NCBI RefSeq assembly: GCF_014042345.1
Contig: NZ_JACEZT010000012.1
Span: forward strand, 62,001-126,000
Length of the DNA stretch: 64,000 nt
Direction of reading: 5' to 3'
From: Rugamonas brunnea
Lineage (GTDB): Bacteria; Pseudomonadota; Gammaproteobacteria; Burkholderiales; Burkholderiaceae_D
Shown here: positions 37,056 to 45,714 of the stretch, in pieces
Position numbering within the stretch: the first letter of the stretch is position 1
Layout: the number at the start of each line of letters is the position of its first letter
The notes under the pieces: generated by a model
Told to the model about the DNA's origin: nothing
Seen by the model: only the letters and a program-made list of their open reading frames with translations
The model's database searches: none
Translations under genes and position numbers: made by a program

Positions 37056-38321
37056 TTATTCTTCGATGAAGCTGCTGATCCGGGCCGGCGACAAGGGCAC
37101 GCGTACCGCGTCCGGCCGCCAGCCATACAGCAGGCCCGTGGCGCCGCCGCACACGCGGCCCTGGCACGGGCCCATGCCGCAGCGCGTATGCAGCTTGGCG
37201 CTGCGCCAGCTGGTGTGTGGTCTCAATTCGCCGTGCCGCACGTCTTCGCAGCGGCACACGACGGTGTCGTCGTCGGCCAGCCGGGCCAGCTCGGGACGTG
37301 GCGCGAAGGCGCGCGCCAGGCGCGCGGCGAATTTGCGCCAGCGGGCCCGTTCGGCGAACAGCGCCGGCGCCTCGCGCGTGTGGCCGGCGGCGGCCAGGCC
37401 GGCGATGCGGCCTTCGGCCAGCGCCAGGTCCACGCCGCCCACGCCCGTGCCTTCGCCGGCGCACAGCACATCCGGCACGCTGGTGCGCTGCCACGGGTCC
37501 ACTTGCACGGTGGGCGGTTCCATGCCCTGGCCATCCACGGCGCAGCCCAGGGCCAGCGCCAGTTCCACGTTGGGCAGCAGTCCGTAGCCGCAGGCCAGCA
37601 AGTCGCAGTCCCATTGTTCGGTGCGGCCGCCGCGCTGCAACCGGACCGATTGCAGCGTGTCGCCGCCGTGCGCGGACAGCACGTAGCTGTCGCGCAGATA
37701 GGGCACATCGCGCAACCGGCAAGCCAGTTGCAGCGCCTGTGTGACCTTGGACGGCGTGGCCAGCAGGCCCAGCGCGAACCGGGCCAGGCGTGGCCACGCC
37801 GCTTGTTCGATGATGGCGGCAATCTGCGCGCCTTGTTGTTGCAGCGTGGCGGCGGAAGCCAGCAGCAGCGGGCCGGAGCCGGCCACGATTACGCGCTTGC
37901 CGGCCACCGGATAGCCGCCCTTGGCCAGCGCCTGCAAGCCGCCCGCACCCGTCACGCCCGGCAGGGTCCAGCCGGGGAAGGGCAGCAGCAGTTCGCGCGC
38001 GCCGGTGGCGATGACCAGTTTTTCGTAGCGTAGTTCGATGGCGCCGGCGGGCGTTTGCGCCAGCAGCAGCTTGCCGTCCAGCGGACAGACCACGCGGCAC
38101 TGGTGCAGCAAGGTGACATTGGGGGCGTTGGCCAGCGTATGCCACAGGTCGCGCGCGCGTGCGTCCGCCTGCTGCGCGGGGCCGCCGCGCCAGATCTGTC
38201 CGCCCGCCTGCGGGTTATCGTCCACCACGCCCACGCTGATGCCGTGGGCCGCTGCCGCGTGCGCCGCCGCCAGGCCGGCCGGGCCGGCGCCGATCACCAA
38301 CACGTCGAAGGCGCGCTTCAT
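37056..38321 (-). CDS. NAD(P)/FAD-dependent oxidoreductase, D-hydroxyproline dehydrogenase subunit
   Basis: A 421-residue flavoprotein. The N-terminal FAD motif is VLVIGAGPAGLAAA; an inner NAD-type site is KRVIVAGSGPLLLA near residue 153; the C-terminal region has a BFD-like cysteine set VCRCEDV and CGMGPCQGRVCG, likely binding an iron-sulfur cluster. It matches the large subunit of HcnB/LhpE-type amine dehydrogenases, which work with a small [2Fe-2S] protein and a DAO-type flavoprotein. All three genes are here and overlapping. They would oxidise cis-4-hydroxy-D-proline at the membrane and pass electrons to the respiratory chain. Confidence 0.85.
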   Translation of the reverse strand: MKRAFDVLVIGAGPAGLAAAHAAAAHGISVGVVDDNPQAGGQIWRGGPAQQADARARDLWHTLANAPNVTLLHQCRVVCPLDGKLLLAQTPAGAIELRYEKLVIATGARELLLPFPGWTLPGVTGAGGLQALAKGGYPVAGKRVIVAGSGPLLLASAATLQQQGAQIAAIIEQAAWPRLARFALGLLATPSKVTQALQLACRLRDVPYLRDSYVLSAHGGDTLQSVRLQRGGRTEQWDCDLLACGYGLLPNVELALALGCAVDGQGMEPPTVQVDPWQRTSVPDVLCAGEGTGVGGVDLALAEGRIAGLAAAGHTREAPALFAERARWRKFAARLARAFAPRPELARLADDDTVVCRCEDVRHGELRPHTSWRSAKLHTRCGMGPCQGRVCGGATGLLYGWRPDAVRVPLSPARISSFIEE

Positions 38322-38647
38322 GGTTGCACTCCGTCGCGCGCGGTGCGCACCTGCATGCCGGGCGCGCACGGGGTCTGGCATGACAGCTGGTGCGGACGGC
38401 CGTCTATCGTCACCCGGCATTCCTGGCAGATGCCCATGCCGCACAGGGGCGCGCGCGCCATGCCGCTGACGGAGCGGCGCGTGACCATGCTGCCGGCCAT
38501 GGCCACCGCAGCCGCCACGCTGGTGCCGGGCGCCACGCTGACGGGCTGGCCGTCGATGGTGAGCGTGATGGCGCCGCCGCTGGCACTGGCGCTGGCGCCA
38601 TTGTCGGTGCTGGCGCCATTGTGGGGGCGGGAGCTGGCGTCATGCAT
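38318..38647 (-). CDS. (2Fe-2S)-binding subunit of D-hydroxyproline dehydrogenase
   Basis: A 109-residue ferredoxin-like protein with cysteines in APLCGMGICQECRVTIDG and a fourth in QLSCQTPC, the pattern of the small HcnA/LhpF-type subunit. The first 25 residues are low-complexity (Ser/Ala/Asn) and may start later, although the overlap with the DAO gene makes 38647 plausible. It overlaps the next gene by ATGA. Confidence 0.83.
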   Translation of the reverse strand: MHDASSRPHNGASTDNGASASASGGAITLTIDGQPVSVAPGTSVAAAVAMAGSMVTRRSVSGMARAPLCGMGICQECRVTIDGRPHQLSCQTPCAPGMQVRTARDGVQP

Positions 38648-39773
38648 GGGCGCGGGCGGGCCGCTTGAAGCGGCTGGGCAGGTAGGGTTGGCAGGGAATG
38701 GCGCTGCGCGCGCCGGTGATCTGGTCGGCCAGCAGTTGCGCCGTGGCCAGCGAGGTGGTGATGCCCAGCCCTTCGTGGCCGGTGGCCAGCCACAGGCCGC
38801 GCCGCGCTTCGTCAGGCCCGATCAGGGGTAAGCCGTCGCTGCTGGCGGCGCGCAGGCCGGTCCAGCAGCGCAGCAGATTCAGTTGGGCCAGCCCGGGGGT
38901 AAAGCTGGCGGCATGGCGCAGCATACGCCGCATCATGCGTGGTTCCACGGCCAGGTCGATGGTGTCGAACTGGCGCGAGGAGCCGATCAGGATTTGTCCT
39001 GTTGGACGGGGTTGCAGGTTGAACGCCACCGATTCGCCGCTGGCGGCGTGGGCGCTCTTGATATAGCCGAGTTCCACCAGCTGGTGGCGGATGAAGCCGG
39101 GGTAGCGGTCGGTCACGGCCACATGGCCTTTCTTGGGCTGCACCGGCAGTTCCGGCAGCAGCGTGGTGGAGCGCGATCCGGCCGCCAGCACCACGATGTC
39201 GGCCTGGTGGCGGCTGCCATCGGCCAGCAGCACGCCGTTGTCCTCGATGCGCACCACGGCGCCGGCCACCAGCGTTGCGCCATTGGCGCGGGCGCGGTCG
39301 AGCAGGATGCGGGCGCTCTTGGGCGGATAGACCAGGCCATCGCCGGCCACCAGCAGGCCGCCGGCCAGGCCGGGGCGCAGTTCGGGTTCGCGGGCGTAGA
39401 GGGCGGCCGGGTCCAGCAGGTCGCAGGCCACGCCATGGCTGGCCAGCGTGTGCGCCTTGGCGCGCGCGGCGGCCAGTTCCTCCTCGTCGGCCGCGATCCA
39501 GATGGTGCCGCAGTTGCTGTATTCGTGGCGTTGCGGCTGGCCGGCGGCCAGTTCCTTCCACAGCGCCAGCGACCATGCCGTGAGCGCCAGTTCGGCCTCG
39601 TTGTCGTCCATGACCACCAGGTGGCCCATGCCGGCGGCGGTGGCGCCGCTGCCGATGGCGTCCTGCTCGATCACCGTCACGCGCAGGCCACGGGCGGCCA
39701 GCGCGTCGGCGCAGGCCGCGCCGACGATGCCGGCGCCGATCACGATGGCCGTTGCGCAGGACGGGGTGGACAT
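38640..39773 (-). CDS. FAD-dependent D-amino acid oxidase-type subunit of D-hydroxyproline dehydrogenase
   Basis: A 377-residue DAO-family flavoprotein. The FAD motif is AIVIGAGIVGAACADAL at residues 9-25; SGATAAGMGHLVV, VVLAAGSRSTTLLP and the C-terminal GLWLATGHEGLGIT are family blocks. It is the catalytic (LhpB-like) subunit that oxidises cis-4-hydroxy-D-proline to the imine. Its start shares a base with the epimerase stop and its 3' end overlaps the ferredoxin subunit gene by eight bases. Confidence 0.85.
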   Translation of the reverse strand: MSTPSCATAIVIGAGIVGAACADALAARGLRVTVIEQDAIGSGATAAGMGHLVVMDDNEAELALTAWSLALWKELAAGQPQRHEYSNCGTIWIAADEEELAAARAKAHTLASHGVACDLLDPAALYAREPELRPGLAGGLLVAGDGLVYPPKSARILLDRARANGATLVAGAVVRIEDNGVLLADGSRHQADIVVLAAGSRSTTLLPELPVQPKKGHVAVTDRYPGFIRHQLVELGYIKSAHAASGESVAFNLQPRPTGQILIGSSRQFDTIDLAVEPRMMRRMLRHAASFTPGLAQLNLLRCWTGLRAASSDGLPLIGPDEARRGLWLATGHEGLGITTSLATAQLLADQITGARSAIPCQPYLPSRFKRPARAHA

Positions 39774-40708
39774 CAGCGGATGCCCCACACCAGCGGATCG
39801 CTGGGATCGAGGATCAGGGTGGACTGGGCGTTGACCCAGGCCTGGCCCCGGATGCTGGGCAGCACGCGGCCATCCGCCGAGCGGCGATAGCTGCCTTCGA
39901 ACACGCTGCCGACGATGCTCTCCTGGCGCCACAGCGCGCCTTCGGCCAGCTTGCCATCGGCCGCCAGGCAGGCCAGCTTGGCGCTGGTGCCGGTGCCGCA
40001 GGGCGAGCGGTCGTAGGCCTTGCCGGGGCAGAGCACAAAGTTCTGGCTGTCGGCGCCGGCGCGCGATGGCGCGAACAGTTCGATGTGGTCGATCTCGGCG
40101 CCGTCGTCGCCCGTCACGCCGGCTTGCGCCAGCGCGGCGCGCACGGCCACGGTGTAGGCCGTCAACTGGTCCACGTTGTCCACGCGCAGTGACTGGCCGT
40201 GGTCGGCCACCAGGAAGAACCAGTTGCCGCCCCAGGCCACGTCGCCCGTCACGGGGCCGTGACCGGGCACTTCGACCGTCACGGCGTGGCGGCTGCGGTA
40301 GGCCGGCACGTTGTCGACGGTGACGCTGCCGTCTTCATGCAACTGCGCCTCCACCACGCCGACGGGCGTGTCGATGCGGTGGCGGCCGGCGCCGATGCGG
40401 CCCATGTAGGCCAGCGATGCCACCAGCCCGATGGTGCCGTGGCCGCACATGCCGAGGTAGCCGACATTGTTGAAGAAGATGACGCCCGCCGCACAATCGG
40501 GGGCGTGCGGCGCGCACAGCAGCGCGCCCACCAGCACGTCCGAGCCGCGCGGTTCGCAGACGACGGCGGAACGGAAGTTGTCGTGCTCGCGGCGCAGGAT
40601 GGCGAGCCGCTCGCTGAGCGGGCCGCCGCCCAGTTCGGGGCCGCCGGCCGTCACCAGCCGGGTCGGTTCGCCGCCCGTGTGGGAATCGATGATGGAGATG
40701 GTTTTCAT
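39773..40708 (-). CDS. 4-hydroxyproline 2-epimerase
   Basis: A 311-residue member of the proline racemase family. Both catalytic cysteines are present: Cys88 in GMCGHGT and Cys237 in SPCGTGTS. That pair defines epimerases or racemases; trans-3-hydroxyproline dehydratases have Thr or Ser instead of the second. The N terminus has [11 protein letters not shown]. With the DAO-type dehydrogenase and LhpC-like deaminase downstream, conversion of trans-4-hydroxy-L-proline to cis-4-hydroxy-D-proline is the expected reaction. It is the first gene of the operon and diverges from the PAS-AraC regulator. Confidence 0.9.
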   Translation of the reverse strand: MKTISIIDSHTGGEPTRLVTAGGPELGGGPLSERLAILRREHDNFRSAVVCEPRGSDVLVGALLCAPHAPDCAAGVIFFNNVGYLGMCGHGTIGLVASLAYMGRIGAGRHRIDTPVGVVEAQLHEDGSVTVDNVPAYRSRHAVTVEVPGHGPVTGDVAWGGNWFFLVADHGQSLRVDNVDQLTAYTVAVRAALAQAGVTGDDGAEIDHIELFAPSRAGADSQNFVLCPGKAYDRSPCGTGTSAKLACLAADGKLAEGALWRQESIVGSVFEGSYRRSADGRVLPSIRGQAWVNAQSTLILDPSDPLVWGIR

Positions 40709-40743
40709 GGACAGAATCTTATGCCCGGGGCGCGCGCCTGTCT

Positions 40744-40782
40744 TGCACAAGCTGCGCATCGGAGATGACGAAATCTGCACAA
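40744..40782. promoter_or_regulatory. Direct TGCACAA repeats between the hydroxyproline operon and its regulator
   Basis: TGCACAA at 40744-40750 and 40776-40782 are in the same orientation and 32 bases apart, about three helical turns. A related TGCGACAA lies near 40812. They sit in the 188-base divergent region and are candidate half-sites for the AraC-type regulator. This is inferred from repetition and position only. Confidence 0.4.
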
Positions 40783-40896
40783 TTATCCGGCCGGCGCCGG
40801 GCGTGCGCCTGTGCGACAATCGGGGCTGGGCCGCATGGGGAGCGGCGGGGGAAGCAGTGCAGGAAGCGATATGGGCAGCGGCGCGGGAGGCGGTGG

Positions 40897-41679
40897 ATGA
40901 ACGGAGTACAGGGAGCGCAGGCGGGAGTAGTCGCGCACGGCGCGGACGATGGCATGCGGGCAGCGCTGGGCGCGCGCATCGCCGACGTGTTCTTCGCCGA
41001 ACCGCTGTTCGATGCGCTGCCGGACGTGGTGTTCTTCGTCAAGGACGCGGCGGGCCGCTACGTGGTGGTCAACCAGACGCTGGTCCAGCGCTGCGGCGTG
41101 AAGCACAAGGCGGCGCTGATCGGACGCACCCCGGCCGAGGTGTTCGCCCATCCGTTCGGCCAGACCTACCTGGCCCAGGACTTGGCGGTGCTGGCCGGCG
41201 GCGGCCAGATCGAGGACCAGCTGGAGCTGCACCTGTACCCCACGCGCGATCCCGGCTGGTGCCTGACCCGCAAGACGGCGCTGCGTGACGCAGACGGCGC
41301 CATCGTCGGCCTGACGGGGGTGTCACGCGACTTGGCCATGGCCGACCAGAAGAATCCCGCCTACGGCAAGGTGGCCGAGGCCGTGCGCCTGATCCACGAG
41401 CATTACGACCAGCCGCTGCACCTGCCGGCGCTGGCGCGCACGGCCCACATGTCGGTGGCCCAGATCGAACGTTATTTTTTACGCATCTTCCACCTGACGC
41501 CGCGCCAGATGATCATCAAGACCCGGCTCGACGCCGCCTCGCGCCTGCTGGCCGGTCCGGACAGCGTGGCCGACATCGCCCAGGCCTGCGGCTACGGCGA
41601 CCACAGCGCCTTTACGCGCCAGTTCAAGGCCACGGTGGGCGTCACCCCCAGCCAGTACCGGCACATGCTGCGGGCCTGA
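40897..41679 (+). CDS. AraC-family regulator with N-terminal PAS domain
   Basis: A 260-residue regulator. Residues 35-145 form a PAS domain ([32 protein letters not shown], then GLTGVSRDL), and residues 160-260 an AraC double helix-turn-helix ([48 protein letters not shown]). GGAGG precedes ATG 40897. It is divergent from the hydroxyproline operon and is probably its activator. A PAS sensor in place of the usual cupin-like domain suggests direct binding of the amino acid or a metabolite. Confidence 0.85.
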   Translation: MNGVQGAQAGVVAHGADDGMRAALGARIADVFFAEPLFDALPDVVFFVKDAAGRYVVVNQTLVQRCGVKHKAALIGRTPAEVFAHPFGQTYLAQDLAVLAGGGQIEDQLELHLYPTRDPGWCLTRKTALRDADGAIVGLTGVSRDLAMADQKNPAYGKVAEAVRLIHEHYDQPLHLPALARTAHMSVAQIERYFLRIFHLTPRQMIIKTRLDAASRLLAGPDSVADIAQACGYGDHSAFTRQFKATVGVTPSQYRHMLRA

Positions 41680-41768
41680 GCCGGACCCACGCCGCATCAA
41701 ATCCGGCGTAAAAAATTTTGTTGTAACGGCGCGTCAGCGGCCGCCGCCCCAGCCGCCTCGCGGGCCGC

Positions 41769-41784
41769 TGGTCCGACCAATTTC
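41769..41784. promoter_or_regulatory. Candidate distal LldR operator
   Basis: TGGTCCGACCA at 41769-41779 fits the FadR/LldR palindrome TNGT-N3-ACNA. With its flanks (CTGGTCCGACCAATTT, 41768-41783) it matches 14 of 16 bases of the site in the lldR-lutA gap. It lies just downstream of the lldR stop codon, about 765 bases from the other site, a distance compatible with looping. Confidence 0.5.
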
Positions 41785-41789
41785 GCCCC

Positions 41790-42503
41790 TCAGATCGCCC
41801 CCTGCGCCACGTGCACGCGCACAAAGTCGATATGGGTCTGCATGGCCGTGCGGGCTTCCTCCGGCTGGCTGGCGCAGATGGCCAGGCACACGCTGCGGTG
41901 CTGTTGCAGCAGCTGGTCCGAGGTGGCCGGGCTGATCTCGCGCAGGCCCGTGCCGTTGAGCGTGATGTGCTCGCGCAGCATGCTGATGATGCTGGTGTGC
42001 AAATGCAGGAACATGGAGTTGTGCGAGGCCAGCGCGATCTGCTCGTGCAGTTGCGCGTCCACGGCCGCCTCGGCCACCTTGTCGTCCACGGCGCGGGCCT
42101 GCTCCAGCTGCGCCATCAGCTCGGCGATGCGGGCCCGCTCCTCCGGGTCGGCCCGCAGGGCGGCGAAATAGGCGGTGGCGCCCTCCAGCACCCGGCGAAA
42201 TTCCAGGATGTCGTCGCGCACGGCCGGATGGTCGGCCACCAGCTGACCCCACGGCGAGGACGACATGCCCGTGCGCAGCTGGTCCGTCACATAGACCCCG
42301 GCCCCGGGCCGGCTGCGCACCAGCCCCCGCGCGCTCAGGCGCTGGATGGCTTCCCGTATCGTGTTGCGCGACACGTCGTAGCGCTCTGCCAGCACGCGCT
42401 CGGCCGGCAGGCGCGCGTTGGCCGGCAGGCTGCCGTCGAGCAGCGCCTGTTCCAGCTTGCGCAGCACCGTTTCCACCCGTCCGCCGGTTTGCTTTTCCCG
42501 CAT
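41790..42503 (-). CDS. lldR: LldR-type GntR/FadR-family transcriptional regulator
   Basis: A 237-residue FadR-subfamily regulator: an N-terminal winged helix (LDGSLPANARLPAERVLAER, SRNTIREAIQRLSARGLV) and a C-terminal FCD domain with ligand/metal histidines (DAQLHEQIALASHN, HRSVCLAI, MQTHIDF). AGGAGG precedes ATG 42503. It is divergent from the lactate operon, the usual place for LldR, a repressor relieved by L-lactate. An alternative would be another 2-hydroxy acid sensor of the family, but the neighbours favour lactate. Confidence 0.87.
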   Translation of the reverse strand: MREKQTGGRVETVLRKLEQALLDGSLPANARLPAERVLAERYDVSRNTIREAIQRLSARGLVRSRPGAGVYVTDQLRTGMSSSPWGQLVADHPAVRDDILEFRRVLEGATAYFAALRADPEERARIAELMAQLEQARAVDDKVAEAAVDAQLHEQIALASHNSMFLHLHTSIISMLREHITLNGTGLREISPATSDQLLQQHRSVCLAICASQPEEARTAMQTHIDFVRVHVAQGAI

Positions 42504-42529
42504 GTTTGCCTCCTCTGCACGTAAAACAG

Positions 42530-42575
42530 GCACTGGCCCAACCAATTTGTGCGACCCCGCCGTCGCTGGGATTAT
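42530..42575 (+). promoter_or_regulatory. Candidate lut/lld promoter with LldR operator
   Basis: TGGCCCAACCA at 42534-42544 is one base off the TNGT-N3-ACNA palindrome and is enclosed by GCAC (42530-42533) and GTGC (42549-42552). Overlapping its right edge, TTGTGC (42547-42552) is followed after 17 bases by GATTAT (42570-42575), a weak -35/-10 pair pointing to lutA. An LldR dimer here would block that promoter. Confidence 0.5.
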
Positions 42576-42624
42576 GGGCGCTATAAAACCAAACCGCAAA
42601 CCGCGCCGCCAACGAGGAGACATC

Positions 42625-43434
42625 ATGAAGGACCGCGACTACCCCGCCAAACCGGAGCAGGTGTACCTGTTCGGCACCTGCGTGATCGACCTGTTCATGC
42701 CCGAAGCCGGGCTCGATGCGGTGCGCCTCCTTGAACGCGAAGGTTTGACCGTCCACTTCCCCCGTGGCCAGAGCTGCTGCGGCCAGCCCGCCTACAGCAG
42801 CGGCAACCCGGAACAGGCGCGCGCCGTGGCGCTGGCCCAGCTCGACCTGTTCGCCCAGCCCTGGCCCGTGATCGTGCCGTCCGGTTCCTGCGCCGGCATG
42901 ATGCGCCACCACTGGCCGGCCCTGTTCGAGGACGACCCGGTGGCCCACGCCAAGGCGCTGGACCTGTCCAACCGCGTCTACGAACTGACCGAATTCCTGC
43001 TGCTGGTGCTGAAGCTGTCCATTCCGGACCAGGCCCCGGCAGGCCAGGCGCCGGAGCGCGTGGTGCTCCATACCTCCTGCGGCGCGCGCCGCGAGATGGG
43101 CACCCGCGCCCACGGCGTGGCCATGGTGGACGCGCTGCCCGGCGTGACCCGCGCCGAACATGAACACGAGTCGGAGTGCTGCGGTTTCGGCGGCACCTTC
43201 TCGCTCAAGCATCCCGACATTTCCGGCGCCATGGTGCGCGACAAGGTGGCAGCCGCCTGCGCCACCGGCTGCGACCGGCTGGTGTCGGCCGACTGCGGCT
43301 GCCTGCTCAACATCGGCCACGCCGCCCGCCATATGGACGCGCCGCTGCCGGTCGAACACCTGGCCAGCTTCCTGTGGCGCCGCACCGGCGGCGACCAGGC
43401 GGCGACGTCGGAACCGACGCAGAAACAATCCTGA
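42625..43434 (+). CDS. lutA: L-lactate dehydrogenase complex (Fe-S) subunit LutA/LldE
   Basis: A 269-residue protein with two cysteine-rich CCG domains (QSCCGQPAYSSGNP with later SGSCAGM; HTSCGARR and ESECCGFGGTFSLKHP), the LutA/LldE signature. With LutB and LutC it oxidises L-lactate to pyruvate and feeds the quinone pool. GAGGAG precedes ATG 42625. It is first of lutA-lutC-lutB. Confidence 0.92.
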   Translation: MKDRDYPAKPEQVYLFGTCVIDLFMPEAGLDAVRLLEREGLTVHFPRGQSCCGQPAYSSGNPEQARAVALAQLDLFAQPWPVIVPSGSCAGMMRHHWPALFEDDPVAHAKALDLSNRVYELTEFLLLVLKLSIPDQAPAGQAPERVVLHTSCGARREMGTRAHGVAMVDALPGVTRAEHEHESECCGFGGTFSLKHPDISGAMVRDKVAAACATGCDRLVSADCGCLLNIGHAARHMDAPLPVEHLASFLWRRTGGDQAATSEPTQKQS

Positions 43435-43444
43435 GGAGTCCCCC

Positions 43445-44143
43445 ATGAGCACCATGAACGCCCGCGAACTGATGCTGGGCCGCCTGCGGGCGGCCGCTCC
43501 CGCCACCGCGCAGCTGCACGCCGACGAACTCGATCAACGCATCCGCGCCCATTATGAACAGCGCCGCGCCGGACAAACCCAGGCCGAACGCGTGGCCGCC
43601 ATGCAGGCCGCGATGACGGCGTCCCACGCCGACGTGTGGTGCGCCACCAGCGCCGAATGGCCGGCCCAACTGGCCAGCCGCCTGGCCACCCAGGGCGTGC
43701 GGCGGTTGCTGCTGGACCCGGCCGCCGCCGAAGGCGCGGCCTTGAAGCGATCCTTGCCGGCCGCCGTGGAGGCGCTGCCGTTCGCGCGCCCGCTGGAAGC
43801 GTGGAAGGCCGAGTTGTTCGACAGCGTGGACGCCGGTTTCACCGTGGCCCGCTCCGGCATCGCCGCCACCGGCACGCTGGTGCTGGCGCCGGACGCCGGC
43901 ACGCCGCGCACCGTGTCGCTGGTGCCGCCGCTGCACGTGGCGCTGGTGTATGCGGACACGCTGCACGTGGACCTGCAGGCGGCAGCCCAGGCCGAGCGCT
44001 GGGGCGACGGCATGCCCACCAACGTGGTGCTGGCCTCCGGCCCGTCCAAGACTTCCGACATCCAGCAGACGCTGGCCTACGGCGCCCACGGTCCGCGCTG
44101 GATGTGGGTCATCATCGTCACCGACCGCCCCGCGCAGGAGTAA
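43445..44143 (+). CDS. lutC: L-lactate dehydrogenase complex subunit LutC/LldG
   Basis: A 232-residue LUD-domain protein. The diagnostic C-terminal stretch is FTVARSGIAATGTLVLAPDAGTPRTVSLVPPLHV-like, covering residues 135-170, followed by VLASGPSKTSDIQQTLAYGAHGP. LUD domains have an NagB-like fold; the exact catalytic role is open, but LutC is needed for lactate oxidation. AGGAG precedes ATG 43445, and the stop is six bases from lutB. Order A-C-B differs from the Bacillus A-B-C order. Confidence 0.92.
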   Translation: MSTMNARELMLGRLRAAAPATAQLHADELDQRIRAHYEQRRAGQTQAERVAAMQAAMTASHADVWCATSAEWPAQLASRLATQGVRRLLLDPAAAEGAALKRSLPAAVEALPFARPLEAWKAELFDSVDAGFTVARSGIAATGTLVLAPDAGTPRTVSLVPPLHVALVYADTLHVDLQAAAQAERWGDGMPTNVVLASGPSKTSDIQQTLAYGAHGPRWMWVIIVTDRPAQE

Positions 44144-44149
44144 AAAGCC

Positions 44150-45598
44150 ATGAGCACCACCGCCCCACTGCAATTCATGCCGTCGGCCGACTTCCGCGCC
44201 CGCGCGCGCGCCGCGCTGGACGACCCCAAGCTGCGCAAGAGCTTCCGCGGCGCCATGGACTTCCTGCAGACCAAGCGCAGCGTCCAGTTCCCCGACGGCG
44301 ACGAGCTGGAGCACCTGCGCGACCTGGGCGAGGCGATCCGCCAGCACGCGCTGGCCAGGCTGCCTGACCTGCTGGTGCAGCTGGAGGATAAATTGACGGC
44401 GGCCGGCGTGCAGGTGCACTGGGCCGCCACGGCCGACGAGGCCAACGCCATCATCCACCGCATCGCCCAGTCGCACCAGGCAAAGCGCGTCATCAAGGGC
44501 AAGTCGATGGCGAGCGAGGAGATCGAGCTCAATCACTACCTCGAAGAGCGGGGCGTGAACTGCCTGGAGTCGGACATGGGCGAATACATCGTCCAGCTGG
44601 CCGGCGAGAAGCCGTCCCACATCGTCATGCCGGCCGTGCACAAGACCAAGGCCGATATCGCCACCCTGTTCGAGCAGCACATCCCCGGCACGCCGTACAC
44701 CGAGGACGTGGACCAGTTGATCCAGACCGGCCGGCGCGCCATGCGCCAGGCCTTCGTGGAGGCCGACATCGGCCTGTCCGGCGTGAACTTCGCGGCGGCC
44801 GACACGGGCACCCTGTGGCTGGTGGAGAACGAGGGCAACGGCCGCCTGAGCACCACGGTGCCGGACGTGCACATCGCCATCATGGGCATGGAAAAAGTGG
44901 TGGCCAAGCTGGAGCACATCGTGCCGCTGGCCAGCCTGCTCACGCGCTCGGCCACGGGCCAGGCCATCACCACCTACTTCAACTTGATTTCCGGCCCGCG
45001 CCGGCCCGGCGAAATGGACGGCCCGCGCGCCGTGCACCTGGTCCTGCTCGACAACGGCCGCACCCAGGCTTACGCGGACGAACAACTGCGCGCCACCCTG
45101 CAATGCATCCGCTGCGGCGCCTGCATGAACCACTGCCCCGTGTATGCGCGCGTGGGCGGCCACGCCTACGGCACCACCTATCCGGGCCCGATCGGCAAGA
45201 TCATCTCGCCCCACCTGCTGGGCCTGGAGGCGACGGCCGACCTGGCCACGGCGTCCAGCCTGTGCGGCGCCTGCGGCGAAGTGTGCCCGGTGCGCATCCC
45301 CATTCCGCAGCTGCTGATCCGGCTGCGCACGGAAGCGAACCGCGATCCGGCACAGCAGGTGGACAACCCGCTGCGCGGCCAGGGCGCCCAGTACAGCCGC
45401 ACCGACAAGATGGTGTGGCGCTTCTGGAGCGGCGCTTACGCCAGCCCCACGGCCTACCGCGCCTTCCGCTGGGCCGCCACGCGCTTGCGGGCGTTCACGC
45501 CGGCGCAGCAGATGGGCTGGACCCAGCACCGCGCCCCGCTCAAGCCGGCCCCGCGCAGCCTGGCCGATTTGTTGAAGGCGAAGGGCCAGCCGGAGTAG
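44150..45598 (+). CDS. lutB: L-lactate dehydrogenase complex iron-sulfur subunit LutB/LldF
   Basis: A 482-residue protein: an N-terminal LUD domain (KGKSMASEEIELNHYLE, GVNFAAADTGTLWLVENEGN) and two 4Fe-4S ferredoxin motifs (CIRCGACMNHCPVYARVGG and LCGACGEVCPVRIPIPQLL near residues 323 and 373). It carries electrons from lactate oxidation to the membrane. It follows lutC directly; 116 bases with a hairpin separate it from lldP. Confidence 0.94.
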   Translation: MSTTAPLQFMPSADFRARARAALDDPKLRKSFRGAMDFLQTKRSVQFPDGDELEHLRDLGEAIRQHALARLPDLLVQLEDKLTAAGVQVHWAATADEANAIIHRIAQSHQAKRVIKGKSMASEEIELNHYLEERGVNCLESDMGEYIVQLAGEKPSHIVMPAVHKTKADIATLFEQHIPGTPYTEDVDQLIQTGRRAMRQAFVEADIGLSGVNFAAADTGTLWLVENEGNGRLSTTVPDVHIAIMGMEKVVAKLEHIVPLASLLTRSATGQAITTYFNLISGPRRPGEMDGPRAVHLVLLDNGRTQAYADEQLRATLQCIRCGACMNHCPVYARVGGHAYGTTYPGPIGKIISPHLLGLEATADLATASSLCGACGEVCPVRIPIPQLLIRLRTEANRDPAQQVDNPLRGQGAQYSRTDKMVWRFWSGAYASPTAYRAFRWAATRLRAFTPAQQMGWTQHRAPLKPAPRSLADLLKAKGQPE

Positions 45599-45627
45599 GG
45601 CAGAACAGAGCAGGGCAGGGCAGCAAG

Positions 45628-45659
45628 GGCCGGCATGCAAAGGCATGAAACGGCCGGCC
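45628..45659 (+). other. Hairpin between lutB and lldP
   Basis: GGCCGGC (45628-45634) pairs with GCCGGCC (45653-45659), with an inner ATGC/GCAT pair of arms (45635-45638, 45643-45646). No T-run follows immediately. It may reduce or stabilise transcript between the dehydrogenase genes and the permease gene, giving different expression levels. Confidence 0.45.
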
Positions 45660-45714
45660 ACCAGCGCAGCACCCATAAAAAGATTTTAACGAGTACCACC
45701 TTGGAGGAGTCACC

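Noticed and set aside
39773-40708. Reading the proline racemase-family gene as trans-3-hydroxyproline dehydratase
   Set aside because: Both catalytic cysteines (88 and 237) are present, which points to an epimerase, and the neighbours fit the 4-hydroxyproline pathway.
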